A DNA stretch of 64,000 bases from assembly GCA_030789695.1 (NCBI GenBank), contig CM061133.1:94605528-94669527 (forward strand). Direction: 5' to 3'. This document shows, piece by piece, positions 12,377 through 22,000 of the stretch (its first letter is position 1; the number at the start of each line of letters is the position of its first letter). Origin of the DNA: Scilla litardierei (taxonomy: Eukaryota; Streptophyta; Magnoliopsida; Asparagales; Asparagaceae). Below the pieces are notes generated by a model. That model was given only the letters and a program-made list of their open reading frames with translations. It made no database searches and had not been told where the DNA came from. The position numbers and the translations under genes were made by a program.

Positions 12377-13157
12377 GTGCCCCTTTACCCCTTACTGATG
12401 TACCCGTTAGCCCAAGTGGGTCTAACCCACTTAGCCTCGGCCTGTTTTTTGTGTTTCTGGGCTCGTTTGAGCTCTGATTTGGACGCGGTTTGAACCTCTA
12501 TTTAGGCCAGGACGATCCTGTCAATCAGGTAACCCTTTCTAATGCTTTTATTCATACAAATATTGTCGTAACCAATTTACAACACGTTTAATCATTGTTT
12601 GCATCAAATGCAACATTGTCCCTTGCATCTACGACTTAGTCTCACAACTAGCTTGTGACCATTAACTATTCCATTTCATCAAATGAATTTTTCTTATTAA
12701 TCTTCCAATTACAACGACACGAATGCTACTCGGTGTGAGACCCTATAGCCTGACCTTACTACAGGTTGGGGCGCGAAACCCCTAGGCAACGGTCACCATG
12801 AGCAGCAGTTGTCGTCCATGTTTCAGAATCATTATAACGTGATCGACCCATTGACAAAAGTAACGTTGGGTTCGTATTGGCTGTGTCAGTAATGAATACC
12901 GTTAGCTATAGTCCCTTCATCAAGACTGTGTCACTGTTGGCCTAGGGTACGGTTTACTATCTACCCCATTAGACAACATTGGTCAGTATACGACGGTCTT
13001 TGTTGTATTCACGTTGTACATCTTACAACGTACCCTGGCCGAGGATTAACACAAAGACCGTACTGAGCCTGTGACACTAACTTCCCTTTAACGGAAGAGA
13101 CGAATCCCATCGTAGTCATATACTCACCTCGAGAGCTTCAAGTGTAACCCAACCTAT

Positions 13158-13162
13158 GATCT
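13158..13162. repeat. Target-site duplication of Copia-2 (left copy)
   Basis: The bases gatct directly precede the left LTR and are repeated exactly at 31288-31292 after the right LTR. Confidence 0.93.
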
Positions 13163-13768
13163 TGTTGGATATGGAAGACGTTAGTACACCCTTGTAGGGG
13201 ATGTATGAGGGAATACGGACCTCGAACATCGCGTACACGAAGTCGTGTGCAAAGGGAATATGTTCCCTTGCGGAGAGGATCTCTAGATTGATGGGAAAGT
13301 CGCATTATATGTGCATAAGTGCATGCGACTTATGGCTAATAAAGGGGTAATATCTTACGCTTATATTGTACCATGCATATGGTACAACTTAAGCTTATAA
13401 TATGCCATGTACGATGGTACACCTTAGTTTAATTGTTCCAAAGGAACAATTTATCCTAAAATAACTACCTTGGGGGCTATAAATAAGACCCAAGGGTTAG
13501 CCATTTACTTACACTTTTGCATGGCATTCTTGCATGCATTTTCATTCTAGCGAAGCTCTGCCGAAATACTTCCTCTCCCTCTATCCAAGTTCTTAATCTA
13601 AAAGTAGAGATTTAGATTGTGGATTTAGTAGCCTTACTCCGTTCGTGAGAAGACTCGATCCGTCGTGGCGAATCCGAAGGCGAAATTCATAGACTACCGT
13701 GCCGCATACGCAAGCGTACGTCTCAACTTCATTTATCGATCCTAACTCTGTTTTGGCAGGATCCTACA
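13163..13768 (+). repeat. 5' LTR of Copia-2
   Basis: The LTR runs from TGTTGGATATGG to ATCCTACA, 606 bp, the same length as the right copy. It contains inverted repeats upstream of the TATA box, for example attgttcc/ggaacaat near 13434-13452 and gtaccat/atggtac near 13369-13384. Confidence 0.95.
13478..13485 (+). promoter_or_regulatory. TATA box of Copia-2 5' LTR
   Basis: TATAAATA follows a short GC stretch. Transcription would start about 30 bp downstream. The matching box in the 3' LTR is at 30997-31004. Confidence 0.65.
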
Positions 13769-13769
13769 T

Positions 13770-13781
13770 TGGTATCAGAGC
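13770..13781 (+). other. Primer-binding site, initiator tRNA-Met (Copia-2)
   Basis: TGGTATCAGAGC stands one base after the 5' LTR and is the standard copia PBS. Confidence 0.93.
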
Positions 13782-14340
13782 CATACGGATTCGCTCCGGT
13801 CAAACCGTCGCCCCTTCGAAACTATGAACGAGTCGTTGTCTTTTTTCACGAATGGGTATCCTACCATTATGGATATGGTAGGAACGCTTCGTGACGGAGA
13901 GAACGCAGGGGTTGTTCTTTTCACGTTAGGGTCTTCTGTCATTATGGATATGGCAGGAACTCTCCGTGACGGGAAGAACCGACCGTTCATATCATCAAAC
14001 TCGCTCTCTTCAGGGATGCTGAGTCTACATTCATAGGGAATGGGCGCTTTCTTCATGTGGAGCGCGTAGTTTACGAATTTTTGAAGGGGGTCATTTTTTG
14101 GCACACGGCCATTGGAGGACAACTACTTCCTCGACGAACAGGTGCTTCACCGGAGAAGAAGGTGGTAGTTATTTCCATCGGGGAAGATGAAATTTGGTGC
14201 ATGTGCACCATGGCCAAATGGGCTATGAAGGCCATGCACCCCCCCTCCCCATGCGGAGGGGGTTGGCTACGGCTAATAACCACCACGGCAACCCCCTCCG
14301 GCGGGGGTATGCGGCCACCCCATGAAAGGGGGGAGACCGG

Positions 14341-14724
14341 CCATGGCCAAAGGGCCATGGCCGGTCAAGGCAGAAGGCCCTGGCTGCGGCCAGGCCAGGG
14401 CCTGTCCTCCCTAGCTGAGGCCAGGGCAGGGGCCCTGGCCCCGGCCAGGGGCCTGGCCAAGGCCAGGGGCCTGGCCAAGGCCAGGGTAGGAGCCCTGGCA
14501 CCGGCAAGGGCCTGGCCGCCCTGGCCGAGGCCAGGGCAGAGGCCCTGGCCCCGGCCAGGGGCCTCTGGCCTAGGCCAGGCCAAGCAGAGGCCCGGCCGGC
14601 CTCTGGCCGAGGCCAGGCCAGTGGCCCGACCGGCCCTGGCAGTGGCCAGGGCTGCCTCAGGCCGCCCCTGGCCGGCCAGGGCAGAGGCCCTTGGCCAGCC
14701 TCGGCCAGGGCAGGGGCCCTGGTC
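14341..14724. repeat. GC-rich GGCCAGGG repeat block
   Basis: Almost every position belongs to variants of ggccaggg, ccctggcc or aggggcct, giving dozens of CCWGG (CHG-type) sites and many overlapping inverted repeats. Composition is sharply different from the AT-rich surroundings. Confidence 0.8.
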
Positions 14725-14958
14725 GGGAGTGAAGAAGACCAAATTTTGGTCGACCAATTTGGGTGTTTTGGTCGACCAATTCGGCAAAAGGCCTTGGTTG
14801 AACATGAACGTGCCGACTAGACCATACGGGGCTAAATGATAGTCGTCTGCATCAAAATTCTCTCATACGGGGAGAAACGCCTGGATCCATACGGGAGCCA
14901 GCGACGATAGTTTGCAGAAAAATCCCAAAAGGGGGATCCGACCTTGGCACGGCTACGG

Positions 14959-14963
14959 CTCAT
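14959..14963. repeat. Target-site duplication of chromovirus (left copy)
   Basis: The bases ctcat precede the left LTR and recur exactly at 25133-25137 after the right LTR. Confidence 0.93.
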
Positions 14964-15147
14964 TGTAACGGCTGGTTTTGTATGATAAATATTATTTATA
15001 TCTATATGAAATTGTTCGTCTTATTTCTTTACTTCTCTGCGATCGTATCTTAGTGTAGGATCACTCTTGGAACTCATTAGGATCATCCCGAAGCTTCCTG
15101 CTTCACTTTGGCGACTTCCTGTGCAAGTTAGCCGGTTCACGTTGAGG

Positions 15148-15660
15148 AACCGACCGACTAGATATTAATTTAGTCGGTCAACAACTCCTCATGGACCGAC
15201 TAGTTCTTGTCAGGCTTTTTCCCTTGAGTTACTGTTTGCGCTTAGTCGGTCTAAGTTCAACCGCCGACCGACTAGTTCTCGAACTAGTCGGTCAACACTT
15301 CTTCGCAGACCGACTAAGTACATAGATCATTTTTCGCATCAGGTTACTGTTTACCCGTTAGTCGGTCAAAGAACGAAAACCGACCGACTAGTTGATGAAC
15401 TAGTCGGTTAAGTATCCTTCTCTGACCGACTAATCTTCAAAATATCTTGTTGATCATTCTCACCCTTTAGTCAGTCTATGAACACTGGCCGACCGACTAG
15501 GTTGCAAACTAGTCGGTCGACGAGCCTTCACAGACCAACTAACTCTATAATTTTTCAACAACTCTGTTCACGGTTTGGGTTTTAGTCTGTCGCAGTTAAA
15601 TGACCGACTGACTAGTTTCTAAACTAGTCGGTCGACCGCCCTTCTCTGACCGACTAGTTG
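15148..15660. repeat. U3 palindrome array, motif GACCGACTAG / CTAGTCGGTC
   Basis: More than fifteen copies of gaccgactag or ctagtcggtc alternate in facing pairs over about 510 bp, ending about 45 bp before the TATA-like box. The same array is in the other LTR at 22648-23160, where several variant copies differ by single substitutions. Confidence 0.85.
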
Positions 15661-15704
15661 ACCCCGAAACCCTAATTTCTGTGCTAGCCGCCGTTTCGTT
15701 TTCT

Positions 15705-15712
15705 TATTTAAA
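15705..15712 (+). promoter_or_regulatory. TATA-like box of chromovirus 5' LTR
   Basis: TATTTAAA lies after the palindrome array and before the pyrimidine-rich, transcript-like part of the LTR. The equivalent box in the 3' LTR is at 23205-23212. Confidence 0.5.
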
Positions 15713-16661
15713 CGGGGCTTCCTCTTTCATTTCTCCAGATTATTTCCAGTCTCCATCTTCCCCAATCATACTCCCCTACCTCCCACGTCCTCCCCTTGCT
15801 CTTTCCTCCATCCTTGCGCCTTCCATCTTCCCCAAAAGCTCTCCCTCTTCTCTCTTTTTCTTTTTCTTTTGCCCTAGCACAGAGTTCTCGTCTCAGATCC
15901 AGCAGCAACTACGCCGAGAGACGCTGAAATCTTCACCACCCCCGGTGATCAACATTCCTCGTTGCGCTACCCGTGGCCTAGGAATTTCCGGACGGCGCAA
16001 AGCTTCCATCTTTCCAGATTCGACGCCGGATCTTCGTGCAAACGTCAATTTCAGGTTAGTTCCCTAAATTCGTAGTAACCCACACCATAGGTGATCAAAC
16101 CCTAATTAAAATCAGCAACCTAATCAAACTAAATTTATTTTCCGCTGATCTTTAAAACGTTGTACAAACCGTAGAAATCGACGAATGGACATTATGCATG
16201 TACACATAGGATAGATCGTCGATTAGGTTAATTATATTAAAAATGTGATTTTTAAGTGAATAGGATAGACCCGATAATCTAGACACTACCCTAATAGGGA
16301 TTAATGAATCGTGATCTGACACCGTCGCCGTGTCACGATTTTCAGACCCTTTTCCGCCAACGAAGCGATTGGACGAGGCATACCAGGGAGACGACGCGCT
16401 CGCCACCACAGGCAAGTGTATCACTTGCATTCTTGGCCATGTTTAGGCCTTCATCTTGTTAGGAATGTCAATTTAGAAACTTGAGAACCGGACGTGAAAT
16501 GATGGCGTCCGGGACGCCCTTGACGACTCGGGTTTGACAACGAAATCTGAGGCCAACAACAACAATTTCTGACTTCATAGGATTGACATGCGTGTGCGTG
16601 AGTTGTGGACACCCTAGTACAACCCTCTCTGTTTTGTCGTGTCTTGTTCCTTTTCCGTCTG

Positions 16662-16844
16662 CACAGCCCACTGGGCAATAGGGCACTCGCCAAGCCAGAG
16701 CGAGTGATCCCTTGTACTAGTTCACAGCCCGATGGGCAATTGGGCACCTGTCAAGCTAGAGCAGGTGATCCCATGTACTGTTACACAGCTCAGGGAGCAA
16801 TTGGGCACTTGTCAAGCCAGAGCAAGTGATCCCATGTCTTGTCA
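16662..16844 (+). repeat. Three tandem 61-bp repeats in chromovirus LTR
   Basis: Units start at 16662, 16723 and 16784, each beginning cacagc. Each contains an inverted pair of the type gcacttgtc...gagcaagtga able to form a hairpin. The arms co-vary between units (ctcgc with gcgag, cctgt with gcagg). The 3' LTR has the same array at 24162-24344. Confidence 0.85.
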
Positions 16845-17632
16845 CGATTCTTGGGGTTATGGGGTAGGGTTGAGCGTGCAAGCGGTAAGAGGGATTGATC
16901 CCCCTCGAACCGATCAGGCGTGAACCCTTTCGTGTCTTGTCTTGTATTGTCTTGTCTGGCTTTCCGTGTTCCGTCTTGTCTTGACACCTGTAGGCTAGTC
17001 CCGTAGTCCATAGCACTCGCTGTGACTACTACTTGTTTTGTTTGCTTGTCTGTTGTGTTTTCTTTCTGTTGTAAGAACCATCAGCATGATTAATCCACCA
17101 GTAAAATGTTGTAAGTAATTGGTACACTTGTAGTTTGGTCTAATCTTTCCTTGTAGACCTTATCTGACGTACAGTTCCTTCTTCTGGTGCTGTACGTCAC
17201 GGATTGAGCCAGAGTACGTGGAGGGGTCTGACTTGCCAGCCGATGTGGAGCCAGAGAGCGTCGATCCCGAGTACGACCCTGAGGAGGATCAGAGCTAGAG
17301 GCTGTTAGTAGAGGTTTCCAGAGGCGACATTATTCGTGTTGGGTGCATAGCACCTTTTATGTTTCTTGTTTAGGTTGGGTGCTTGCACCATTAGATTTAC
17401 TTTTCTGCTGTTGTAGCCCTTCGGGCGTTGAGACTTGGTACTTGATATGTTGGAATAAAATTTGTGATGTTCTTTTCCTTCTTGTACTTTTATTGTTCTG
17501 TACTAACATGCAGGGACATGTACCTTCGTCTTGGTACCACACAGACGCTTATTGGGTCGGGGCTCCTCAGCTCTGGCCTAAGCGGGCCTCGTCACGCTCC
17601 GCCTCCGCTGTTTTGGGAAGCGGGGCGTGACA

Positions 17633-17761
17633 TGGTTTTAGTGGTGGCCCATGCAGGTCCACGTCCCATCTTTCTGCAAGTTCAGAACAGTAAGAGTAAG
17701 GACATTCACTTTTGATATTCAACCATTGTACGAGTCTAACCTTCGTCTCTCTGTCAATAGG
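17633..17761 (+). other. Chromovirus leader with atypical primer-binding site
   Basis: The interior opens with TGGTTTTAGTGG directly after the LTR. It keeps the obligatory TGG but matches the usual initiator-Met PBS at only about 8 of 12 positions. The rest is a 129-bp untranslated leader up to the gag ATG at 17762. Confidence 0.6.
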
Positions 17762-18925
17762 ATGGCCGGACGACGCGTTACCCGATCGGGGAACTTGGGT
17801 GATGGAGTTTCGGAGGACCAGGGCGGAGAGTTCCGTCAATTTCTGGGTGTGATGAGGGAGATGCTGGATGTTCAGCATCAGCTGGTTCAGCAGTCTCAGC
17901 GTGCTACCCAGGCTCCACCTGTTGCCCCACCTCCACCTCCGCCTGCTCCGCGAGCTGCTCCAGGAGTGAAGCAGTTCAACGAGCTGCAGACGAAGACCTT
18001 CTCTGGGAAGGAAGGACCTCTGGGTGCTGATGAGTGGATCCAGAGCACTGAGGAGAAGTTGGTTGCTGTGAAAATTCCTGACGATACCCGTGTGGAGATA
18101 GCAAAGATGCAACTGACGGAGAATGCGAGGAACTGGTGGCGTATCGAGGAGAGGCGTCTTGAGAAGCCAGTGGGATGGAAGACCTTCAGGTCTATGTTCA
18201 AGGATAAGTATTTCACCAATTCTGCTAGGAGGGAGTTGCTGAGCAAGTTTATAGACCTGAAGCAGGAAAATATGACCGTCGAGGAGTATGAAGCCGAGTT
18301 TGAGATGCTGAGTCGTTTTGCCCCACACATGGTGAAGAAGGAGGAGAAGCGAGCTGATCGTTTTCGTCAGGGACTGCGTCCGAAGATTCAGGCTTCGATG
18401 TCTTTGGCGAGTTTCTCGACTATGAGGGAGGTGCTTGATGCTGCAAAGAATCATGAGCTCATAGCTCTTTTGCCTGACCCTCCAGCTGATAAGGGGAAGC
18501 GTCCTATGGAGCAGTACCGGCCACCTGCTAGGCCGGCGATGAGGCCAGTTCAGACAGTACCATTCAAGAGGCCTGGAGCACCAGTGCAGCAGCAGAGCAA
18601 GGGTCCGTGCCATTTCTGCGGCAAGCCTGGACATGTTCAGACCAACTGTCGGAGGAAGCTGGGTCTGTGCCTACTTTGTGGAGATGCTTCGCATGCTGCG
18701 AAGGACTGTCCTAGAGCTCGCACTGCTGTTGTTGGAGCGCCAGCCCCGTTGCAGATGAGGGCACCTGCTCCGGTTCAGAGAGGGCCTGCAGTTCGTGGAC
18801 CACCCTTGGTGCCACAGAGGCAGATGTACCAGCGAGCAGTGCAGCCTACGCGGCCGGCTTATACTATGACTGCTGTGGAGACCGAGGAGCTGGATGGAGT
18901 GATTGCAGGTAACATCTTGACCTAG
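17762..18925 (+). CDS. gag: Chromovirus Gag, 387 residues
   Basis: Gag assembles the particle and packages element RNA. I chose the ATG at 17762 because it starts a basic N-terminus right after the short leader; the frame is open further upstream but without family-like sequence. A Gln-rich helix is followed by a Pro-rich linker (about residues 58-70), a retrotransposon Gag domain (about 90-230, with W-W-R-I-E-E and R-F-R-Q-G-L-like motifs), and two CCHC knuckles at about 283-296 and 303-316. All eight metal ligands are present. The frame ends at a TAG at 18923-18925, 15 bases into a candidate intron (18909-19025) that separates Gag from Pol. So an unspliced transcript would give Gag alone. 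The frame is intact. Confidence 0.88.
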   Translation: MAGRRVTRSGNLGDGVSEDQGGEFRQFLGVMREMLDVQHQLVQQSQRATQAPPVAPPPPPPAPRAAPGVKQFNELQTKTFSGKEGPLGADEWIQSTEEKLVAVKIPDDTRVEIAKMQLTENARNWWRIEERRLEKPVGWKTFRSMFKDKYFTNSARRELLSKFIDLKQENMTVEEYEAEFEMLSRFAPHMVKKEEKRADRFRQGLRPKIQASMSLASFSTMREVLDAAKNHELIALLPDPPADKGKRPMEQYRPPARPAMRPVQTVPFKRPGAPVQQQSKGPCHFCGKPGHVQTNCRRKLGLCLLCGDASHAAKDCPRARTAVVGAPAPLQMRAPAPVQRGPAVRGPPLVPQRQMYQRAVQPTRPAYTMTAVETEELDGVIAGNILT

Positions 18926-19025
18926 TCTTTTCTTTTCATAATTATATTGTATTGCTAGTCTTGTTGGTGTGTTTGTTTGTCTGATTGTTAGAGTAGTGCT
19001 TGACCTTAAACCCCTGTTTTCTTAG
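18909..19025 (+). other. Candidate intron 1 between gag and pol
   Basis: The 117-nt segment begins AG|GTAACA and ends TTTTCTTAG|GC, is T-rich and contains the Gag stop codon. Removing it keeps the frame (phase 1) and joins the Gag tail directly to the conserved segment leading to the D-S-G-A protease motif, with no gap or overlap compared with continuous Gag-Pol chromoviruses. Splicing is inferred from sequence only. Confidence 0.6.
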
Positions 19026-22000
19026 GCACCATTCTTATGTTTTCTCACCCCGCTTTGGCTTTGTTTGACTCTGGTGCATCTATGTGCATCTTATCCCGGA
19101 GGTTTATAACAAAGCACTCCATTCCTACCCGTACACTCCCTAAGTGTTGGGACATCGCTACTGGGAACGGAATAGTGACGGTGAATCTGGAATGCCGGTC
19201 GATTCCTTTAGTGGTTAGTGGACATGAGCTATATGCGAATTTCATCGTCCACGATCTACCACATTTCGATGTCGTCCTCGGCATCGATTGGTTGGGAGAT
19301 TTCCACGCATCGATCGATTGTCATAGTAAGAGAGTTGTTTTCCGAATTCCAGGTCATCCGGAGTTCGAATTCCGAAGCCGAGACGAGTCGCTTGGGCCCA
19401 TTAGATTTCGGGCCAGGCCGGAGGTACCGGTGATGGCAGCGTTGCAGATGGAGATGGAGATTAACCGACCAGCGGTTGTCAGAGACTTTGACGACGTCTT
19501 TCCGGAGGATATCTCGGGTCTGCCACCCGACAGAGCTTTGGAGTTCGGTATCGATCTGATGCCGGGTGCGCAGCCGATATCGAAGGCGCCGTATCGGATG
19601 GCTCCTGCAGAGCTTGAGGAGCTGCGGAAACAGTTGGATGAGTTGTTGCAGAAGGGTTTCATCCACCCTAGTGTGTCACCATGGGGTGCACCTGTTTTGC
19701 TTGTGAAGAAAAAGGATGGGTCCCGCAGGAAGTGCGTGGACTATCGAGGATTGAATGCTGTCACCGTGAAGAATAAGTATCCGCTGCCGCGCATCGACGA
19801 TATATTTGACCAGCTTGGGGGTTCGAGAGTCTTCTCAAAGTTGGATTTGAGGAGCGGATACCACCAGTTGAAAGTTAAGAAGGATGACGTCCCGAAAACA
19901 GCTTTCCGGACGAAGTACGGGCACTATGAGTTCGTGGTCATGCCGTTTGGCGTGACCAATGCACCGGCTGTGTTCATGAACTTGATGAATTTAATATTCT
20001 ACGACTTCCTGGATAAGTTTGTCATTATTTTCATTGACGACATCCTTATTTACTCGAAGTCTGAGGAGGAGCACAGCTGTCATCTGAGGACCGTGCTGGA
20101 GACGCTGAGGCGACACAAATTGTATGCCAAGTATAGCAAGTGCGAATTCTGGCTAGACAGAGTCGCGTTCCTAGGACATGTGGTGTCTGGTGATGGCATA
20201 TCTGTGGATCCGGAGAAGGTCAGAGCAGTCAGGGATTGGCCGACCCCGCAGTCAGCATCCGACATCAGGAGTTTTCTTGGCCTAGCAGGCTATTATCGGC
20301 GGTTCATTAAAGATTTCTCGAGGATTGCGGAGCCGATGACGAAGCTGACGAGGAAAGAGGAGGAGTTTCTTTGGTCTGATGCTTGTGAGGAGGCTTTCAG
20401 TATCTTGAAGGCAAGGTTGACCACGGCACCAGTTTTGACGGTACCGGATCGGAGCGGAGGTTTTGAAGTTTATTGTGATGCCTCGGGGAAGGGTCTGGGA
20501 TGCGTTTTGCATCAGCATGGCCACGTGGTCACGTATGCTTCTTGTCAATTGAGGAATCATGAGAAGAATTACCCGACGCACGATCTGGAGTTGGCAGCAG
20601 TGATTTTCGCACTGAAGATTTGGAGGCATTTCTTGCTGGGTGAATGTGTGAAGATTTTTACAGACCATAAGAGCTTGAAGTACATATTCACGCAGAAGGA
20701 GCTCAACATGCGTCAAAGACGATGGTTGGAGCTCATGGCGGACTACGAGATAGATTTGCAGTATCATCCAGGGAAGGTGAACGTTGTGCCAGACGCTTTG
20801 AGTAGACTTCCCACGGCTATGGTGTATACTGCTGACTGGAGGATTCAGCAGGAGCTGAAGGAGATGGATTTGGAGGTTGTCCTACCTGGTGTGGTTCATA
20901 CTTTCATGAATTTGCAGATTCAGTCCACGATCGTGGATCGGATCAAGGCAGCACAGGCAGGAGATCCAAAGTTGCAGAGGATCAGGAGGCAGGTTGAAGC
21001 TGGGCTGCGTGCGGAGTTTGTGATTCATGAGGATGGTTCACTGCGGTACGGCAGCAGGCTCTGTGTACCTGTAGGTGATGTTCGGGAGGAGCTTTTGAGT
21101 GAGGCTCACAGCTCTCCTTATTCTATACATCCTGGTGGCACCAAGATGTATAAGGACCTCAGGCAGAATTACTGGTGGATTGGCATGAAGAGGAGTGTGG
21201 CACGGAGCGTTGCCAAGTGTTTGATATGTCAGCAGGTGAAGGCCGAGCACCATCGTACGGATGGGTTGCTGCAACCGCTTCCTATTCCGGAGTGGAAGTG
21301 GCAACATATTACGATGGATTTCGTGACTGGTTTACCTCGGACCCCGAAACAGAATGACGCAGTCTGGGTGATCGTAGATCGGTTGACTAAGTCTGCGCAT
21401 TTCATTCCTTTCCGAGTGGGCCAGTCTACGGAAGCTTTGGCGAGGAAGTATCTAGAGGTAGAATTCCTTCTTTTACCTCTTTTTGATTTTCCTCCTTGAT
21501 TAGTTGTGACGTAGGCCATGTACGTGCAGGAGATTGTACGCTTACACGGGGTCCCCGTGAGCATCGTGTCTGCCAGAGATACGAGGTTCATGTCTCAGTT
21601 CTGGAGAAGTCTGCAGGAGCATTTGGGTACGAGTCTGAGTTTCAGCACGGCGTACCACCCGCAGACCGACGGCCAGTCCGAGAGGACTATTCAGATTCTG
21701 GAGGATATGCTGTGAGCTTGCACACTCGATTGGAAGGGATCTTGGGAGGATCATCTCCATTTTGTGGAGTTTTCTTATAACAACAGCTACCAGGCGAGCA
21801 TTGGCATGGCGCCGTTTGCTGCCTTATATGGGAGGAAATGTCGATCGCCACTGAGCTGGGATGACGTTGGAGATCGGGAGCTGCTGGGTCCAGAGATGAT
21901 TGTGGAAGCTGTGGATGTCGTGAGAGACATCAGGGAGAAACTCAGAGTTACGCAGGATCGCTTTAAGCATTGGGCGGATGCCAAGAGGAGACCTTTGGAA

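Larger units (their letters stand above)
7247..13162 (-). mobile_element. Remnant Gag-only Ty1/copia element (Copia-1)
   Basis: On the minus strand the order is LTR (from 11277 rightwards), initiator-tRNA-Met PBS (11264-11275), a 2-kb leader, copia-type gag (9182-8508), 1.2 kb of non-coding sequence and a copia-style PPT (7247-7260). No pol domain lies between gag and the PPT. The right end of the LTR was not located: it is interrupted by the Copia-2 insertion at 13162 and probably resumes at 31293. Left of the PPT, where the 3' LTR should start, stands the LTR of Gypsy-1 instead. Confidence 0.65.
11277..13162 (-). repeat. 5' LTR of Copia-1 (right part, right border not found)
   Basis: The left end TGTAAGG abuts the PBS. 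The segment contains a TATA box on the minus strand and a GC-rich palindrome array. No second copy is in the window to fix its far end; the Copia-2 insertion at 13163 probably lies inside it and it may continue after 31292. No gene is seen; short frames at 11248-11457 and 12022-12246 are incidental. Confidence 0.5.
13782..14963 (+). other. First part of Copia-2 leader
   Basis: This is untranslated sequence between PBS and the nested insertion. About 13851-13905 and 13930-13980 are imperfect copies of one segment sharing attatggatatgg, each with a small hairpin. A very GC-rich block follows at 14341-14724. The long frame at 14057-14839 is open mainly because of GC-rich repeats and is not considered a gene. 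Confidence 0.6.
14964..17632 (+). repeat. 5' LTR of chromovirus
   Basis: The LTR runs from TGTAACGG to GCGTGACA, 2669 bp. It holds a palindrome array (15148-15660), a TATA-like box, a pyrimidine-rich transcribed region, three tandem 61-bp repeats and, at about 17217-17298, a short acidic coding-like stretch rich in Glu, Asp and Pro. Frames such as 15681-16067 recur in both LTRs but have no recognisable domain. Confidence 0.95.

Noticed and set aside
12720..13162. Possible host gene or promoter before Copia-2
   Set aside because: No frame or gene-like signal; the sequence fits LTR-type non-coding DNA that continues after 31292.
14057..14839. 260-residue open frame in the Copia-2 leader
   Set aside because: The frame is open because of the GC-rich GGCCAGGG repeat, which is open in several frames on both strands; composition is Ala/Arg/Pro/Gly without a domain, and it lies between PBS and gag.
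15681..16067. Frame repeated in both chromovirus LTRs (also 23100-23567)
   Set aside because: Pyrimidine-rich transcribed leader translating into Ser/Pro/Phe; better explained as untranslated region, although a captured host leader is noted as a finding.
17567..18634. 355-residue frame on the minus strand over the chromovirus gag
   Set aside because: It is the antisense shadow of the real Gag frame and has no domain.
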